From contig JAFRMM010000117.1 in NCBI GenBank assembly GCA_017430675.1, positions 1 through 20,401 on the forward strand: DNA of 20,401 nt, written 5' to 3'. Positions 8,479-15,396 of this stretch are shown here, one piece after another. A model generated the notes under the pieces. The model was not told where the DNA came from. It did no database searches and worked only from the letters and a program-made list of their open reading frames with translations. This DNA comes from Prevotella sp. (lineage in GTDB: Bacteria; Bacteroidota; Bacteroidia; Bacteroidales; Bacteroidaceae). A program made the translations under genes and the position numbers. How positions within the stretch are numbered: position 1 is the stretch's first letter; every line of letters begins with the position of its first letter.

Positions 8479-8532
8479 ACGGATTAATCTAATTTTTCGT
8501 TGTGAAAATGAAGATTAATCCGTTTTCTTTTT
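8479..8532 (+). terminator. Long inverted repeat with T-tail: likely asnA terminator, or operator upstream of purH
   Basis: A perfect 12-bp inverted repeat: ACGGATTAATCT (8479-8490) and AGATTAATCCGT (8512-8523). Inside it a second stem TTTTC/GAAAA (8494-8498, 8504-8508) closes a 5-base loop, leaving a symmetric 3x3 internal loop. The right arm runs into TTTTCTTTTT (8523-8532), so the RNA looks like an intrinsic terminator for asnA. Each arm also contains the self-palindrome GATTAATC, the two lying 31 bases apart, close to three helical turns, immediately before the purH -7 box. A protein-binding role is therefore also possible. Confidence 0.6.
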
Positions 8533-8533
8533 G

Positions 8534-8541
8534 TACCTTTG
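8534..8541 (+). promoter_or_regulatory. Bacteroidetes -7 box for purH and the mre genes
   Basis: TACCTTTG matches TAnnTTTG exactly. No convincing TTTG -33 element is found 19-21 bases upstream; that region is occupied by the right arm of the inverted repeat. The predicted start is near 8546, giving a leader of about 37 bases. A weak -33 plus nearby symmetry suggests a regulated promoter. Confidence 0.6.
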
Positions 8542-8559
8542 CACCCCAAATGCATTTTA

Positions 8560-8573
8560 TTATAACGTTATAA
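8560..8573. promoter_or_regulatory. 14-bp perfect palindrome in the purH leader, candidate operator
   Basis: TTATAACGTTATAA is a perfect palindrome centred on CG, lying about 14-28 bases after the predicted transcription start and 9 bases before the purH ATG. The central AACGTT resembles operators of LacI-family repressors, including the E. coli PurR box. Chance occurrence in an AT-rich leader is possible. No regulator gene is present in the window. Confidence 0.4.
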
Positions 8574-8582
8574 GAAAAGGAA

Positions 8583-9179
8583 ATGGCTGAAACAAAGAAG
8601 ATTAAGACTGCCCTGGTGTCGGTATTCCACAAGGATGGTCTTGACGAACTCCTCAAGAAACTGAACGAGGAGGGTGTGCAGTTCCTGTCAACGGGCGGCA
8701 CGCAGAAGTTTATCGAGTCACTCGGCTATGAGTGCCAGAAGGTAGAGGATGTGACCACTTATCCCTCTATTCTGGGGGGGCGCGTGAAGACCCTGCATCC
8801 GAAGGTGTTTGGAGGTATTCTTGCCCGTCGTGAGAATGTGGGCGACCTTGACCAGATGAAGCAGTACGAGATTCCAGCGATTGACCTGGTCATTGTGGAT
8901 CTCTATCCGTTCGAGCAGACGGTGGCCAGTGGTGCCTCAGAGGAGGAAATCATCGAGAAGATCGACATCGGTGGCATCTCGCTGATCCGTGCTGGTGCAA
9001 AGAACTTCAACGATGTGGTGATCGTGCCGAGCAAGGCCGAATATGGCATGCTGCTGGACATCCTGAAGGCTCAGGGTGCCGAGACCACCTTGGCTCAGCG
9101 TCGCGAATTCGCCACCCGTGCCTTCGGCGTGAGTTCACATTACGACACTGCCATCAATGCGTGGTTTGAGAAAAAGTAA
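8583..9179 (+). CDS. purH: Standalone IMP cyclohydrolase (N-terminal PurH domain only)
   Basis: Closes the ring of FAICAR to give IMP, the last step of purine synthesis. The 198 residues correspond to the N-terminal IMP cyclohydrolase (MGS-like) domain of the usual ~500-residue bifunctional PurH. Family motifs are intact: LVSVFHKDGL near the start, STGGT at about 36-40, GGRVKTLHPKVFGGILARR at about 65-83, VDLYPFEQTV and IDIGGISLIRAGAKNF. The protein stops at SSHYDTAINAWFEKK, where in bifunctional PurH the linker to the AICAR transformylase domain begins. No remnant of that second domain follows: the next gene starts 29 bases later. So this looks like a true single-domain gene, not a frameshift, and the transformylase must be elsewhere. 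First gene of the mre operon; AAAAGGAA precedes the ATG. Confidence 0.9.
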   Translation: MAETKKIKTALVSVFHKDGLDELLKKLNEEGVQFLSTGGTQKFIESLGYECQKVEDVTTYPSILGGRVKTLHPKVFGGILARRENVGDLDQMKQYEIPAIDLVIVDLYPFEQTVASGASEEEIIEKIDIGGISLIRAGAKNFNDVVIVPSKAEYGMLLDILKAQGAETTLAQRREFATRAFGVSSHYDTAINAWFEKK

Positions 9180-9208
9180 AAGGTGAAAAAGTAAAAAGGT
9201 AAAAAAGA
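9171..9208 (+). other. A-rich GTAAAAA-type repeat linker between purH and mreB
   Basis: The purH stop codon lies inside a run of near-repeats of the form GTAAAAA/GTGAAAAA/GTAAAAAG that extends to the mreB ATG. The last unit (GGTAAAAAAG) may serve as a weak ribosome-binding region. A very similar linker joins the delta' and RicT-like genes at 16511-16532. Confidence 0.5.
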
Positions 9209-10231
9209 ATGGGATTTTTGAGTTTTGTTCAAGCGATAGCCATGGACTTGGGTACGGCTAACACCATTATCATCAGTGATGATAAGATTGTGGTGGATGA
9301 GCCGTCGGTCGTTGCCCTTGACCGTCGTACCGACAAGATGATTGCCGTCGGTAATGAGGCAAAGATGATGTATGAGAAGACGCACGAGAACATCCGTACT
9401 ATCCGTCCGTTGCGCGATGGTGTGATTGCCGACTTCTCTGCCTGTGAGCAGATGATGCGCGGATTGATCAAGATGGTGCATACAGGCAACCGCTTGTTCT
9501 CGCCTTCACTGCGTATGGTGATCGGTGTGCCTTCGGGTTCTACGGAGGTGGAACTTCGTGCCGTGCGCGATTCTGCAGAGCATGCCGACGGTCGTGATGT
9601 CTATCTGATTTTTGAGCCGATGGCTGCAGCCATCGGTATTGGCATTGACGTGGAGGCTCCCGAGGGTAACATGATCGTGGATATCGGTGGTGGCTCTACG
9701 GAGATCGCCGTTATCTCCCTTGGTGGCATCGTCAGTAACAACTCCATCCGTACGGCAGGCGATGACCTGACGGCCGATATCCAGGAGTATATGTACCGTC
9801 AGCACAACGTGAAGGTGTCCGAGCGTATGGCTGAGCGTATCAAGATCAATGTGGGATCGGCCCTGACTGATCTGGGTGAGGAGGCCCCCGAGGACTATCT
9901 CGTCCATGGTCCTAACCGCATCACGGCCCTGCCCATGGAGGTGCCCGTCTGCTATCAGGAGATAGCCCATTGTCTTGACAAGACGGTATCGAAGATTGAG
10001 AATGCCGTGCTCTCCGCCCTGGAGAACACACCGCCAGAACTCTATGCCGACCTCGTAAAGAACGGTATCTATCTGGCTGGTGGCGGTGCCCTGCTCCGTG
10101 GACTCGACAAGCGTCTGACCGACAAGATGCACATTCCTTTCCATGTGCCTGAGGATCCTCTCCACAGTGTGGCAAAGGGAGCCGGTATCGCACTGAAGAA
10201 CATTGATCGGTTCAGTTTCCTGATGAGATAA
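9209..10231 (+). CDS. mreB: Rod-shape-determining actin homologue MreB
   Basis: A cytoplasmic, membrane-associated ATPase that forms short filaments and guides elongation-mode peptidoglycan synthesis. The 340-residue protein has the actin-family nucleotide motifs: phosphate-1 DLGTANT at 13-19, the phosphate-2 motif VDIGGGSTEIAVISLGG at about 158-174, and the adenosine motif YLAGGGALLRGLDK at about 287-300. The N-terminus MGFLSFVQAIAMDLG is short and amphipathic, as is usual for membrane attachment. VIGVPSGSTEVELRAVRD and IFEPMAAAIGIGI are further MreB signatures. Length is standard. It starts 29 bases after purH and is followed 7 bases later by mreC, so translation is probably coupled through an operon with mreC, mreD, mrdA and rodA. 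Nothing unusual in the active-site residues. Confidence 0.97.
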   Translation: MGFLSFVQAIAMDLGTANTIIISDDKIVVDEPSVVALDRRTDKMIAVGNEAKMMYEKTHENIRTIRPLRDGVIADFSACEQMMRGLIKMVHTGNRLFSPSLRMVIGVPSGSTEVELRAVRDSAEHADGRDVYLIFEPMAAAIGIGIDVEAPEGNMIVDIGGGSTEIAVISLGGIVSNNSIRTAGDDLTADIQEYMYRQHNVKVSERMAERIKINVGSALTDLGEEAPEDYLVHGPNRITALPMEVPVCYQEIAHCLDKTVSKIENAVLSALENTPPELYADLVKNGIYLAGGGALLRGLDKRLTDKMHIPFHVPEDPLHSVAKGAGIALKNIDRFSFLMR

Positions 10232-10238
10232 TCCGGGG

Positions 10239-11108
10239 ATGCGCAACCTGCTGGATTTCCTGAAGAAGTATCATCACTGGTTTCTTTTCATCTTTTTGGA
10301 AGTAATCAGTGGTGTTCTGTTGTTTCAGTACAACAGTTATCAAGGGAGTGTCTGGCTCTCTTCTGCCAATGCGGTTGTAGGGAAGGTCTATGACTGGGAG
10401 AGCAGGGGGGCCGCCTTTTTCTCCTTGACCAGAGCCAATGAGGAACTGTCCCTGCGAAACTTCTATCTGGAGCGGCAAGTGGATCAGTTGCGGCGGCTCT
10501 ATGCCGATGCGACGCACGACACCACGGTGGTGGAGCGCCATGAACTTCAACTCCTGAGTCAGTACCAGTTGATCCCGGCAAAGGTTGTCGATAACTCCCT
10601 GAATAAGATTGAGAACCTGATGACCATTGACAAGGGTCGTGATGACGGTGTTGAGGTTGATATGGGTGTGGCCTGCGGCAGCGGGGTCGTCGGTGTCGTC
10701 TATCTGGTGGCCGACCACTATTCGGTAGTAATTCCGGTGCTGAACGCCTCTTCCTCCCGTATCAGTTGCGCCATTCGCGACAGAGGCTATTTCGGCTATC
10801 TGCACTGGTATGGTGGTGATCCGACCGTCGCATACGTTGAGGATATACCCCGTCATGCAAAGTTCAGGTTGGGGGAGTGGGTCGTCACCAGCGGCTTTTC
10901 TTCCATATTTCCCTCGGGTGTGATGGTCGGGAAGATTGAGCAGGCCTATAATTCCAGTGATGGTCTTTCCTACAAACTGAAGGTGCGGTTGAGTACCGAT
11001 TTCAGTTGTGTGCGTGACGTGGTCGTCATCAGTGACAAGGGAATTGCCGAGCGGGCCGCCTTGATGCAGGCTGCGCGTGATTCCATGAATGTGAAACAGA
11101 ACAGGTAA
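10239..11108 (+). CDS. mreC: Rod-shape-determining protein MreC
   Basis: A bitopic inner-membrane protein that assembles in the periplasm and links MreB/MreD to PBP2, activating PBP2. The 289-residue protein has a short cytoplasmic N-terminus, one membrane segment at about 13-31 (WFLFIFLEVISGVLLF), then a helical coiled-coil-like stretch at about 63-110 (rich in Leu, Glu, Arg), and a C-terminal double beta-barrel domain. The barrel contains the family patterns IDKGRDDGVEVDMGV at 130-144 followed by GVVGVVY, and RLSTDFSCVRDVVVI near 250-264. The sequence diverges widely between phyla, but position between mreB and mreD and the domain order make the call firm. The ATG is preceded by CCGGGG, not a strong ribosome site, so coupling to mreB is likely. 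Confidence 0.94.
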   Translation: MRNLLDFLKKYHHWFLFIFLEVISGVLLFQYNSYQGSVWLSSANAVVGKVYDWESRGAAFFSLTRANEELSLRNFYLERQVDQLRRLYADATHDTTVVERHELQLLSQYQLIPAKVVDNSLNKIENLMTIDKGRDDGVEVDMGVACGSGVVGVVYLVADHYSVVIPVLNASSSRISCAIRDRGYFGYLHWYGGDPTVAYVEDIPRHAKFRLGEWVVTSGFSSIFPSGVMVGKIEQAYNSSDGLSYKLKVRLSTDFSCVRDVVVISDKGIAERAALMQAARDSMNVKQNR

Positions 11109-11113
11109 GTTAT

Positions 11114-11608
11114 ATGGAACGGTTTGAACGGTTGACCATGTTTGCGGTGCTATTGGTGGTACAGGTGCTGATCCTGAACCATATCCATCTGTTCCAGGTT
11201 GCGACCCCCCTGCTTTATTTGTTCTTTGCTATCACCTTCCGCCGCGGCACCCCCACGTGGATGATCCTGTTGTGGAACTTCGGACTGGGAATTCTGACCG
11301 ATATCTTTACAAATACTCCGGGTCTGGCCGCGGGTTGCATGACGCTTATCGGTTTCATCCAACCCTATCTGCTGGAGTCCTTGGTCCCGCGTGACTCTGC
11401 GGAAAACCTGAAAGTCTCAGCGGTAACGCTGGGCAAGGGTAAGTTCGCCACAATCTGTGTCATTCTGGTGACGCTCTATTGTCTGGTGTTCTTCGCCTTG
11501 GAAGCCTTCACCTTCTTCAACTGGCAACTCTGGCTCTTGCGGGCTGGTGGCAGTGCTTTGATTACCTTGGTCTTGATATCGGCTGTTGAAACTGTTCGTT
11601 CAAGGTGA
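11114..11608 (+). CDS. mreD: Rod-shape-determining membrane protein MreD
   Basis: A small polytopic inner-membrane protein of the elongasome that works with MreC. The 164 residues are mostly hydrophobic, with about five predicted membrane segments (roughly 8-26, 30-43, 49-66, 70-90, 112-134 and a final one near 140-158, so five or six). The N-terminal TPLLYLFFAITFRRGTP and FGLGILTDIFTNTPGLAAG segments are typical of Bacteroidetes MreD. Length is as expected for the family. The gene starts 5 bases after the mreC stop, and its TGA overlaps the GTG start of mrdA by four bases (GTGA), so PBP2 translation is probably coupled to it. MreD sequence is weakly conserved, so gene order carries much of the identification. 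Confidence 0.9.
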   Translation: MERFERLTMFAVLLVVQVLILNHIHLFQVATPLLYLFFAITFRRGTPTWMILLWNFGLGILTDIFTNTPGLAAGCMTLIGFIQPYLLESLVPRDSAENLKVSAVTLGKGKFATICVILVTLYCLVFFALEAFTFFNWQLWLLRAGGSALITLVLISAVETVRSR

Positions 11609-13464
11609 GGGAGAAAGGTTACGGTCTGGAATATCGGCACTATGTCATTGCCGGGGTGGCCATTCTGATTGTGGTCATCTACATCATCCGCCTGTTCATG
11701 CTTCAGATCACCAGTGACGACTATAAGAAAAGTGCCGACTCCAATGCTTTCTTGAAAAAGATCGAATACCCTTCCCGTGGTGTCATCACGGACAGAAACG
11801 GAAAACTGATGGTCTATAACCAACCGTCATACGACATTATGGTGGTGATGAATGAAATAAATGGACAGTTGGATACCACGGATTTCTGCCAGACACTTGG
11901 TATTACCAAGGAGGAGTTTGACCGTCGTATGGCGACGATGAAGGACCGTAACAAGAATCCTGGTTACTCGCGCTTCACGCAGCAACTTTTCATTAGCCAA
12001 CTTTCCGACAAGGACTTCAGCATATTTCAGGAGAAGATGTTCCGCTTCCCGGGCTTTTATGTCCAGAAGCGAAGTGTGCGCCAGTATCAGTCGCCGATGG
12101 CTGCCCATGTGCTGGGCGACGTGGCGGAGGTATCTCCTGCCGACATTGAGGAGGACGACTACTACCAGCCTGGTGACTATATCGGTAAACTCGGTGTGGA
12201 GCGCAGGTATGAGAAGCAACTCCGCGGAGTGAAGGGCATACAGATCCTGCTCCGTGATGCCCATGGCCGTGTGCAGGGACGTTATAGGAACGGTGAACTG
12301 GACCAACGTGCACAGCCCGGTAAGAACCTGACGCTGGCGATAGATGCCGAACTCCAGGCTCTTGGAGAACGGCTGATGGAAGGTAAGATCGGCAGTATCG
12401 TGGCCATTGAACCCTCCACGGGTGAGGTTCTCTGTATGGTGTCTTCTCCCTCGTATGACCCCCGTATGATGGTGGGCCGCCAGCGTTCGAAGAACCATAA
12501 CCTGCTGAGTCAGGATGTGTGGAAGCCGCTGTTGAACCGCAGTATCATGGGACAGTATCCGCCCGGCTCCACGTTCAAGACCACCCAGGGACTAACATTC
12601 TTGACCGAGGGTATCATTACCCCATCTACGATGTACCCCTGCAGTCGCGGCTTCGTGTTCCGTGGACTCCGCGTCGGCTGTCACGGCCATGGTGCCCCGT
12701 TGCCGTTGGTTCCGGCCCTGAGCACCTCCTGCAACGGCTTCTTCTGCTGGGGACTCTATCACATGATCAATACTAATATCTCCAAATACGGGTCGGTCCA
12801 GAATGCGATGGATACCTGGCGCGACTATATGGTGTCGATGGGCTTCGGCTATCGGTTGGGCATAGACCTGCCGGGCGAGAAAAGGGGACTGATACCGAAT
12901 GCGCAGTTCTATGACAAGGCATATAAAGGTTCGTGGAATGGACTGACAGTCATCTCCATTGCCATCGGACAGGGAGAGGTCAATGCCACACCGCTACAGA
13001 TTGCCAATCTCGGAGCCACCATTGCCAACAGGGGCTATTTCTATGTGCCCCACGTGGTGCGTAAGGTGCAGGGTGAGCCGTTGGATACGACCTATACCCG
13101 GAAACATTATACGAAGGCCTCCCGTGAGGCATACGACTATGTGGTGAAGGGCATGCGCTCCTCCGTGCTCGGCGGTACGTGCCATGAGTTGGGCAAGTAC
13201 GACTTCATGGCCTGCGGTAAGACGGGTACGGCACAGAACCGCGGACATGACCACTCCGTCTTCATGGGCTTTGCTCCGATGGACAATCCGCAGATTGCCG
13301 TGGCCGTCTATGTGGAGAACGGCGGCTGGGGTGCTACTTATGGTGTGCCCATCGGTGGGCTGATTATGGAGAAATATATCAAGGGTAAACTTTCTGAGGC
13401 CTCTGAGGCAAAGGCCCAGAACATTCAGGAACGTAGGATCGCGTATGGTACGGCAGACAGATAA
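11605..13464 (+). CDS. mrdA: Penicillin-binding protein 2 (elongasome D,D-transpeptidase)
   Basis: A class B PBP that cross-links peptidoglycan during cell elongation, in complex with RodA. The 619-residue protein has a cytoplasmic N-terminus and one membrane anchor at about 12-34, then the pedestal/dimerisation domain with GVITDRNGKLM at about 59-69 and LGVERRYEKQLRG at 196-208, then the transpeptidase. The three catalytic motifs are present: STFK at 322-325 (nucleophile Ser322), SCN at 375-377, and KTGT at 539-542. The start is GTG within the four-base overlap GTGA with mreD; the next in-frame Met is much further inside, beyond the membrane anchor, so GTG is well supported. Its 3' end overlaps rodA by 20 bases. 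The sequence is full length and should be a beta-lactam target. Confidence 0.95.
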   Translation: MREKGYGLEYRHYVIAGVAILIVVIYIIRLFMLQITSDDYKKSADSNAFLKKIEYPSRGVITDRNGKLMVYNQPSYDIMVVMNEINGQLDTTDFCQTLGITKEEFDRRMATMKDRNKNPGYSRFTQQLFISQLSDKDFSIFQEKMFRFPGFYVQKRSVRQYQSPMAAHVLGDVAEVSPADIEEDDYYQPGDYIGKLGVERRYEKQLRGVKGIQILLRDAHGRVQGRYRNGELDQRAQPGKNLTLAIDAELQALGERLMEGKIGSIVAIEPSTGEVLCMVSSPSYDPRMMVGRQRSKNHNLLSQDVWKPLLNRSIMGQYPPGSTFKTTQGLTFLTEGIITPSTMYPCSRGFVFRGLRVGCHGHGAPLPLVPALSTSCNGFFCWGLYHMINTNISKYGSVQNAMDTWRDYMVSMGFGYRLGIDLPGEKRGLIPNAQFYDKAYKGSWNGLTVISIAIGQGEVNATPLQIANLGATIANRGYFYVPHVVRKVQGEPLDTTYTRKHYTKASREAYDYVVKGMRSSVLGGTCHELGKYDFMACGKTGTAQNRGHDHSVFMGFAPMDNPQIAVAVYVENGGWGATYGVPIGGLIMEKYIKGKLSEASEAKAQNIQERRIAYGTADR

Positions 13465-14917
13465 GAAGCAGAAGGGCGTGCTCCGTTCCCTCGACTGGTG
13501 GACGGTCATCATCTACATGGCCCTGCTCACCTTCGGGTGGGTCAGTGTCTGTGGTGCGAGTTATTCCTATGGTGAGACGGACATCTTCAGCCTTGACACG
13601 CGTTCGGGCATGCAGATTATATGGATAGCCACGTCCATCATTCTGGGCTTCGTGCTGCTGATGCTCGACGACCGCTACTATGACACGTTTGCCTTCTTCA
13701 TCTTCGGCTTCATGTTATTGCTGCTCTTCGCCACCATCTTCAATCCCCACAGCATCAAGGGCTCCCGGTCATGGCTTGTGTTGGGGCCGCTGCGGCTACA
13801 GCCAGCCGAGTTCGCGAAGTTCGCCACGGCCTTGGCCTTGGCGAAGGTGATGAGCATCTACGGTTACAATATCCAGAAGTGGCAGCATTTCGCATCGGCC
13901 CTGGCCGTCATCTTCGTGCCGATGCTCTTTATCGTCCTCCAGCGTGAGACGGGCTCTGCACTGGTCTATCTGGCTTTCTTCCTGATGTTCTACAGGGAAG
14001 GAATGCCGGGGAGTGTCCTGTTTACGGGAGTGGCGATGGTCTTCTATTTCGTAGTGGGCATCCGCTATGCCAATGACATGATCTTATATACTCCCACCTC
14101 GGTGGGCAAGTTCGTCGTGCTCCTGTTCATTCAGATATTCTCGGGGGTGATGGTGTGGATCTATTGTTCCGACAAAAAGGATGCCCTGCGTATTCTCGGG
14201 ACCTGTATCGGTGTCTCTCTGATAGCAATGGCATTCTCTTTGTTCGTCATTCCCTTCGATGTGGTCTATGTCGAACTGACGATGTGTGTCGTCTTGATGG
14301 GTTATCTGGTTTGGCGGTCTTTGGCCACACGTATCCGCAGTTATGCATGGATTGCCGCCTTTGCCCTGGGCTCAGTCGTGTTCTTCAGTCTGGCCGACTA
14401 CGTGCTGAACAATGTGATGGAGGCTCATCAGCGGGTGCGTATCAATGTGCTGTTGGGCTTGGAGGAGGATCTGAAGGGAGCGGGCTATAACGTGCATCAG
14501 AGTGAGATCGCCATCGGTTCCGGCGGCCTGGAGGGTAAGGGCTTCCTGAATGGTACCCAGACAAAACTGAAGTTCGTGCCTGAGCAGGATACCGACTTTA
14601 TCTTCTGTACGGTAGGCGAGGAAGAGGGTTTCGTCGGCTCTGCGGGTGTATTGCTCCTATTCCTGGCATTGATTCTGCGGCTTATCTATCTGTCGGAGCG
14701 GCAGCCTTACCGCTTCGGGCGTGTCTATGGCTATTGCGTGTTGAGCATTTTCCTCTTCCACGTGTTTATCAATGTGGGTATGGTGTTAGGACTGACACCT
14801 GTCATCGGTATTCCCCTGCCGTTCTTCAGTTACGGCGGATCCTCCCTGTGGGGCTTCACGCTGCTCCTCTTTATTTTCCTGCGCATTGATGCGGGCAGGA
14901 ACATGGTGCGTACCTGA
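13445..14917 (+). CDS. rodA: Peptidoglycan glycosyltransferase RodA (SEDS family)
   Basis: Polymerises lipid II into glycan strands at the inner membrane during elongation, paired with PBP2. The 490-residue protein is polytopic, about ten membrane segments, and longer than E. coli RodA (370), with the extra length mainly around residues 180-330, a feature I associate with Bacteroidetes RodA. SEDS motifs are clear: GSRSWLVLGPLRLQPAEFAK at 106-125; GLEGKGFLNGTQTKLKFVPE leading to QDTDFIF at 381-387, where Asp384 aligns with the essential Asp of E. coli RodA; and NVGMVLGLTPVIGIPLPFFS then YGGSS at 443-467. The ATG lies inside the end of mrdA (20-base overlap), indicating tight coupling. Last gene of the operon; its stop is 5 bases from the stop of convergent gldH. 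Confidence 0.95.
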   Translation: MVRQTDKKQKGVLRSLDWWTVIIYMALLTFGWVSVCGASYSYGETDIFSLDTRSGMQIIWIATSIILGFVLLMLDDRYYDTFAFFIFGFMLLLLFATIFNPHSIKGSRSWLVLGPLRLQPAEFAKFATALALAKVMSIYGYNIQKWQHFASALAVIFVPMLFIVLQRETGSALVYLAFFLMFYREGMPGSVLFTGVAMVFYFVVGIRYANDMILYTPTSVGKFVVLLFIQIFSGVMVWIYCSDKKDALRILGTCIGVSLIAMAFSLFVIPFDVVYVELTMCVVLMGYLVWRSLATRIRSYAWIAAFALGSVVFFSLADYVLNNVMEAHQRVRINVLLGLEEDLKGAGYNVHQSEIAIGSGGLEGKGFLNGTQTKLKFVPEQDTDFIFCTVGEEEGFVGSAGVLLLFLALILRLIYLSERQPYRFGRVYGYCVLSIFLFHVFINVGMVLGLTPVIGIPLPFFSYGGSSLWGFTLLLFIFLRIDAGRNMVRT

Positions 14918-14922
14918 TCCTG

Positions 14923-15396
14923 TTATCGTTTTTGTCTTGTTAGGGTGATGCCTACGTCGGACACACCGGGCATGATCTCCCGTTTCATGTTATGTATCAA
15001 GGAGATGTGTATGGAGTCGTCACGGTTCAGTCGTATGTCGTCGATGGGGAAGGTGTATTGGAAATAACTCACCCCGGCCCCCTTCATGTTACCCTTCTTG
15101 TCGATGAGCGGACAGGCCTTGGTATAACTCTTTTGTCCTCCTTTGGGGAATATGGTCTGGGTAATCTCTAAAGTCAGCGACTGGAAAGGGAATGTATTAT
15201 CGATGCGCAGCCCCAACTCCTCCCGGTAGGTACCGTCTTCTGTCATCGGAGGGATGTCGAAGAAAAACGTGTCGGTCTTCTCCCAACCTGTTGCCGATAC
15301 ATGCTGGAAATGGCTATAGACCTTCTGGCGGTGACAGGCACATAGCAGCAACACTGCCGCCAGAAGGACAACCCACGTATGGTGCTTATTCTCCAT
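14923..15396 (-). CDS. gldH: Gliding motility lipoprotein GldH
   Basis: A small lipoprotein of the GldH family, known from gliding Bacteroidetes but also widespread in non-gliding ones, where its role is unclear. I chose the ATG at 15396 (157 residues) because it starts a proper lipoprotein signal: MENKHHTW, a hydrophobic run, and LLLCAC with the lipidated Cys at 21. The open frame extends 47 codons upstream, but that part is low-complexity Arg/Ser/Pro sequence antisense-like to the neighbour's lysine tail and would bury the signal. The mature part has the family pattern WEKTDTFFFDIPPM, then NTFPFQSLTLEITQ and SISLIHNM-like strands. Its start overlaps the end of the PSP1 gene by 11 bases, making it the last gene of the metF operon. 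Confidence 0.88.
   Translation of the reverse strand: MENKHHTWVVLLAAVLLLCACHRQKVYSHFQHVSATGWEKTDTFFFDIPPMTEDGTYREELGLRIDNTFPFQSLTLEITQTIFPKGGQKSYTKACPLIDKKGNMKGAGVSYFQYTFPIDDIRLNRDDSIHISLIHNMKREIMPGVSDVGITLTRQKR

Noticed and set aside
8774..8780. Run of seven G inside purH as a possible phase-variation tract.
   Set aside because: It encodes the conserved LGGRVKT segment in frame, and a contingency switch in a purine gene is implausible without evidence of length variation. Similarly the G6 run in mreC at 10405-10410.
9180..9208. Remnant of an AICAR transformylase domain after purH, pointing to a frameshift.
   Set aside because: Only 29 A-rich bases separate the stop from the mreB start, and no transformylase motif occurs in any frame nearby.
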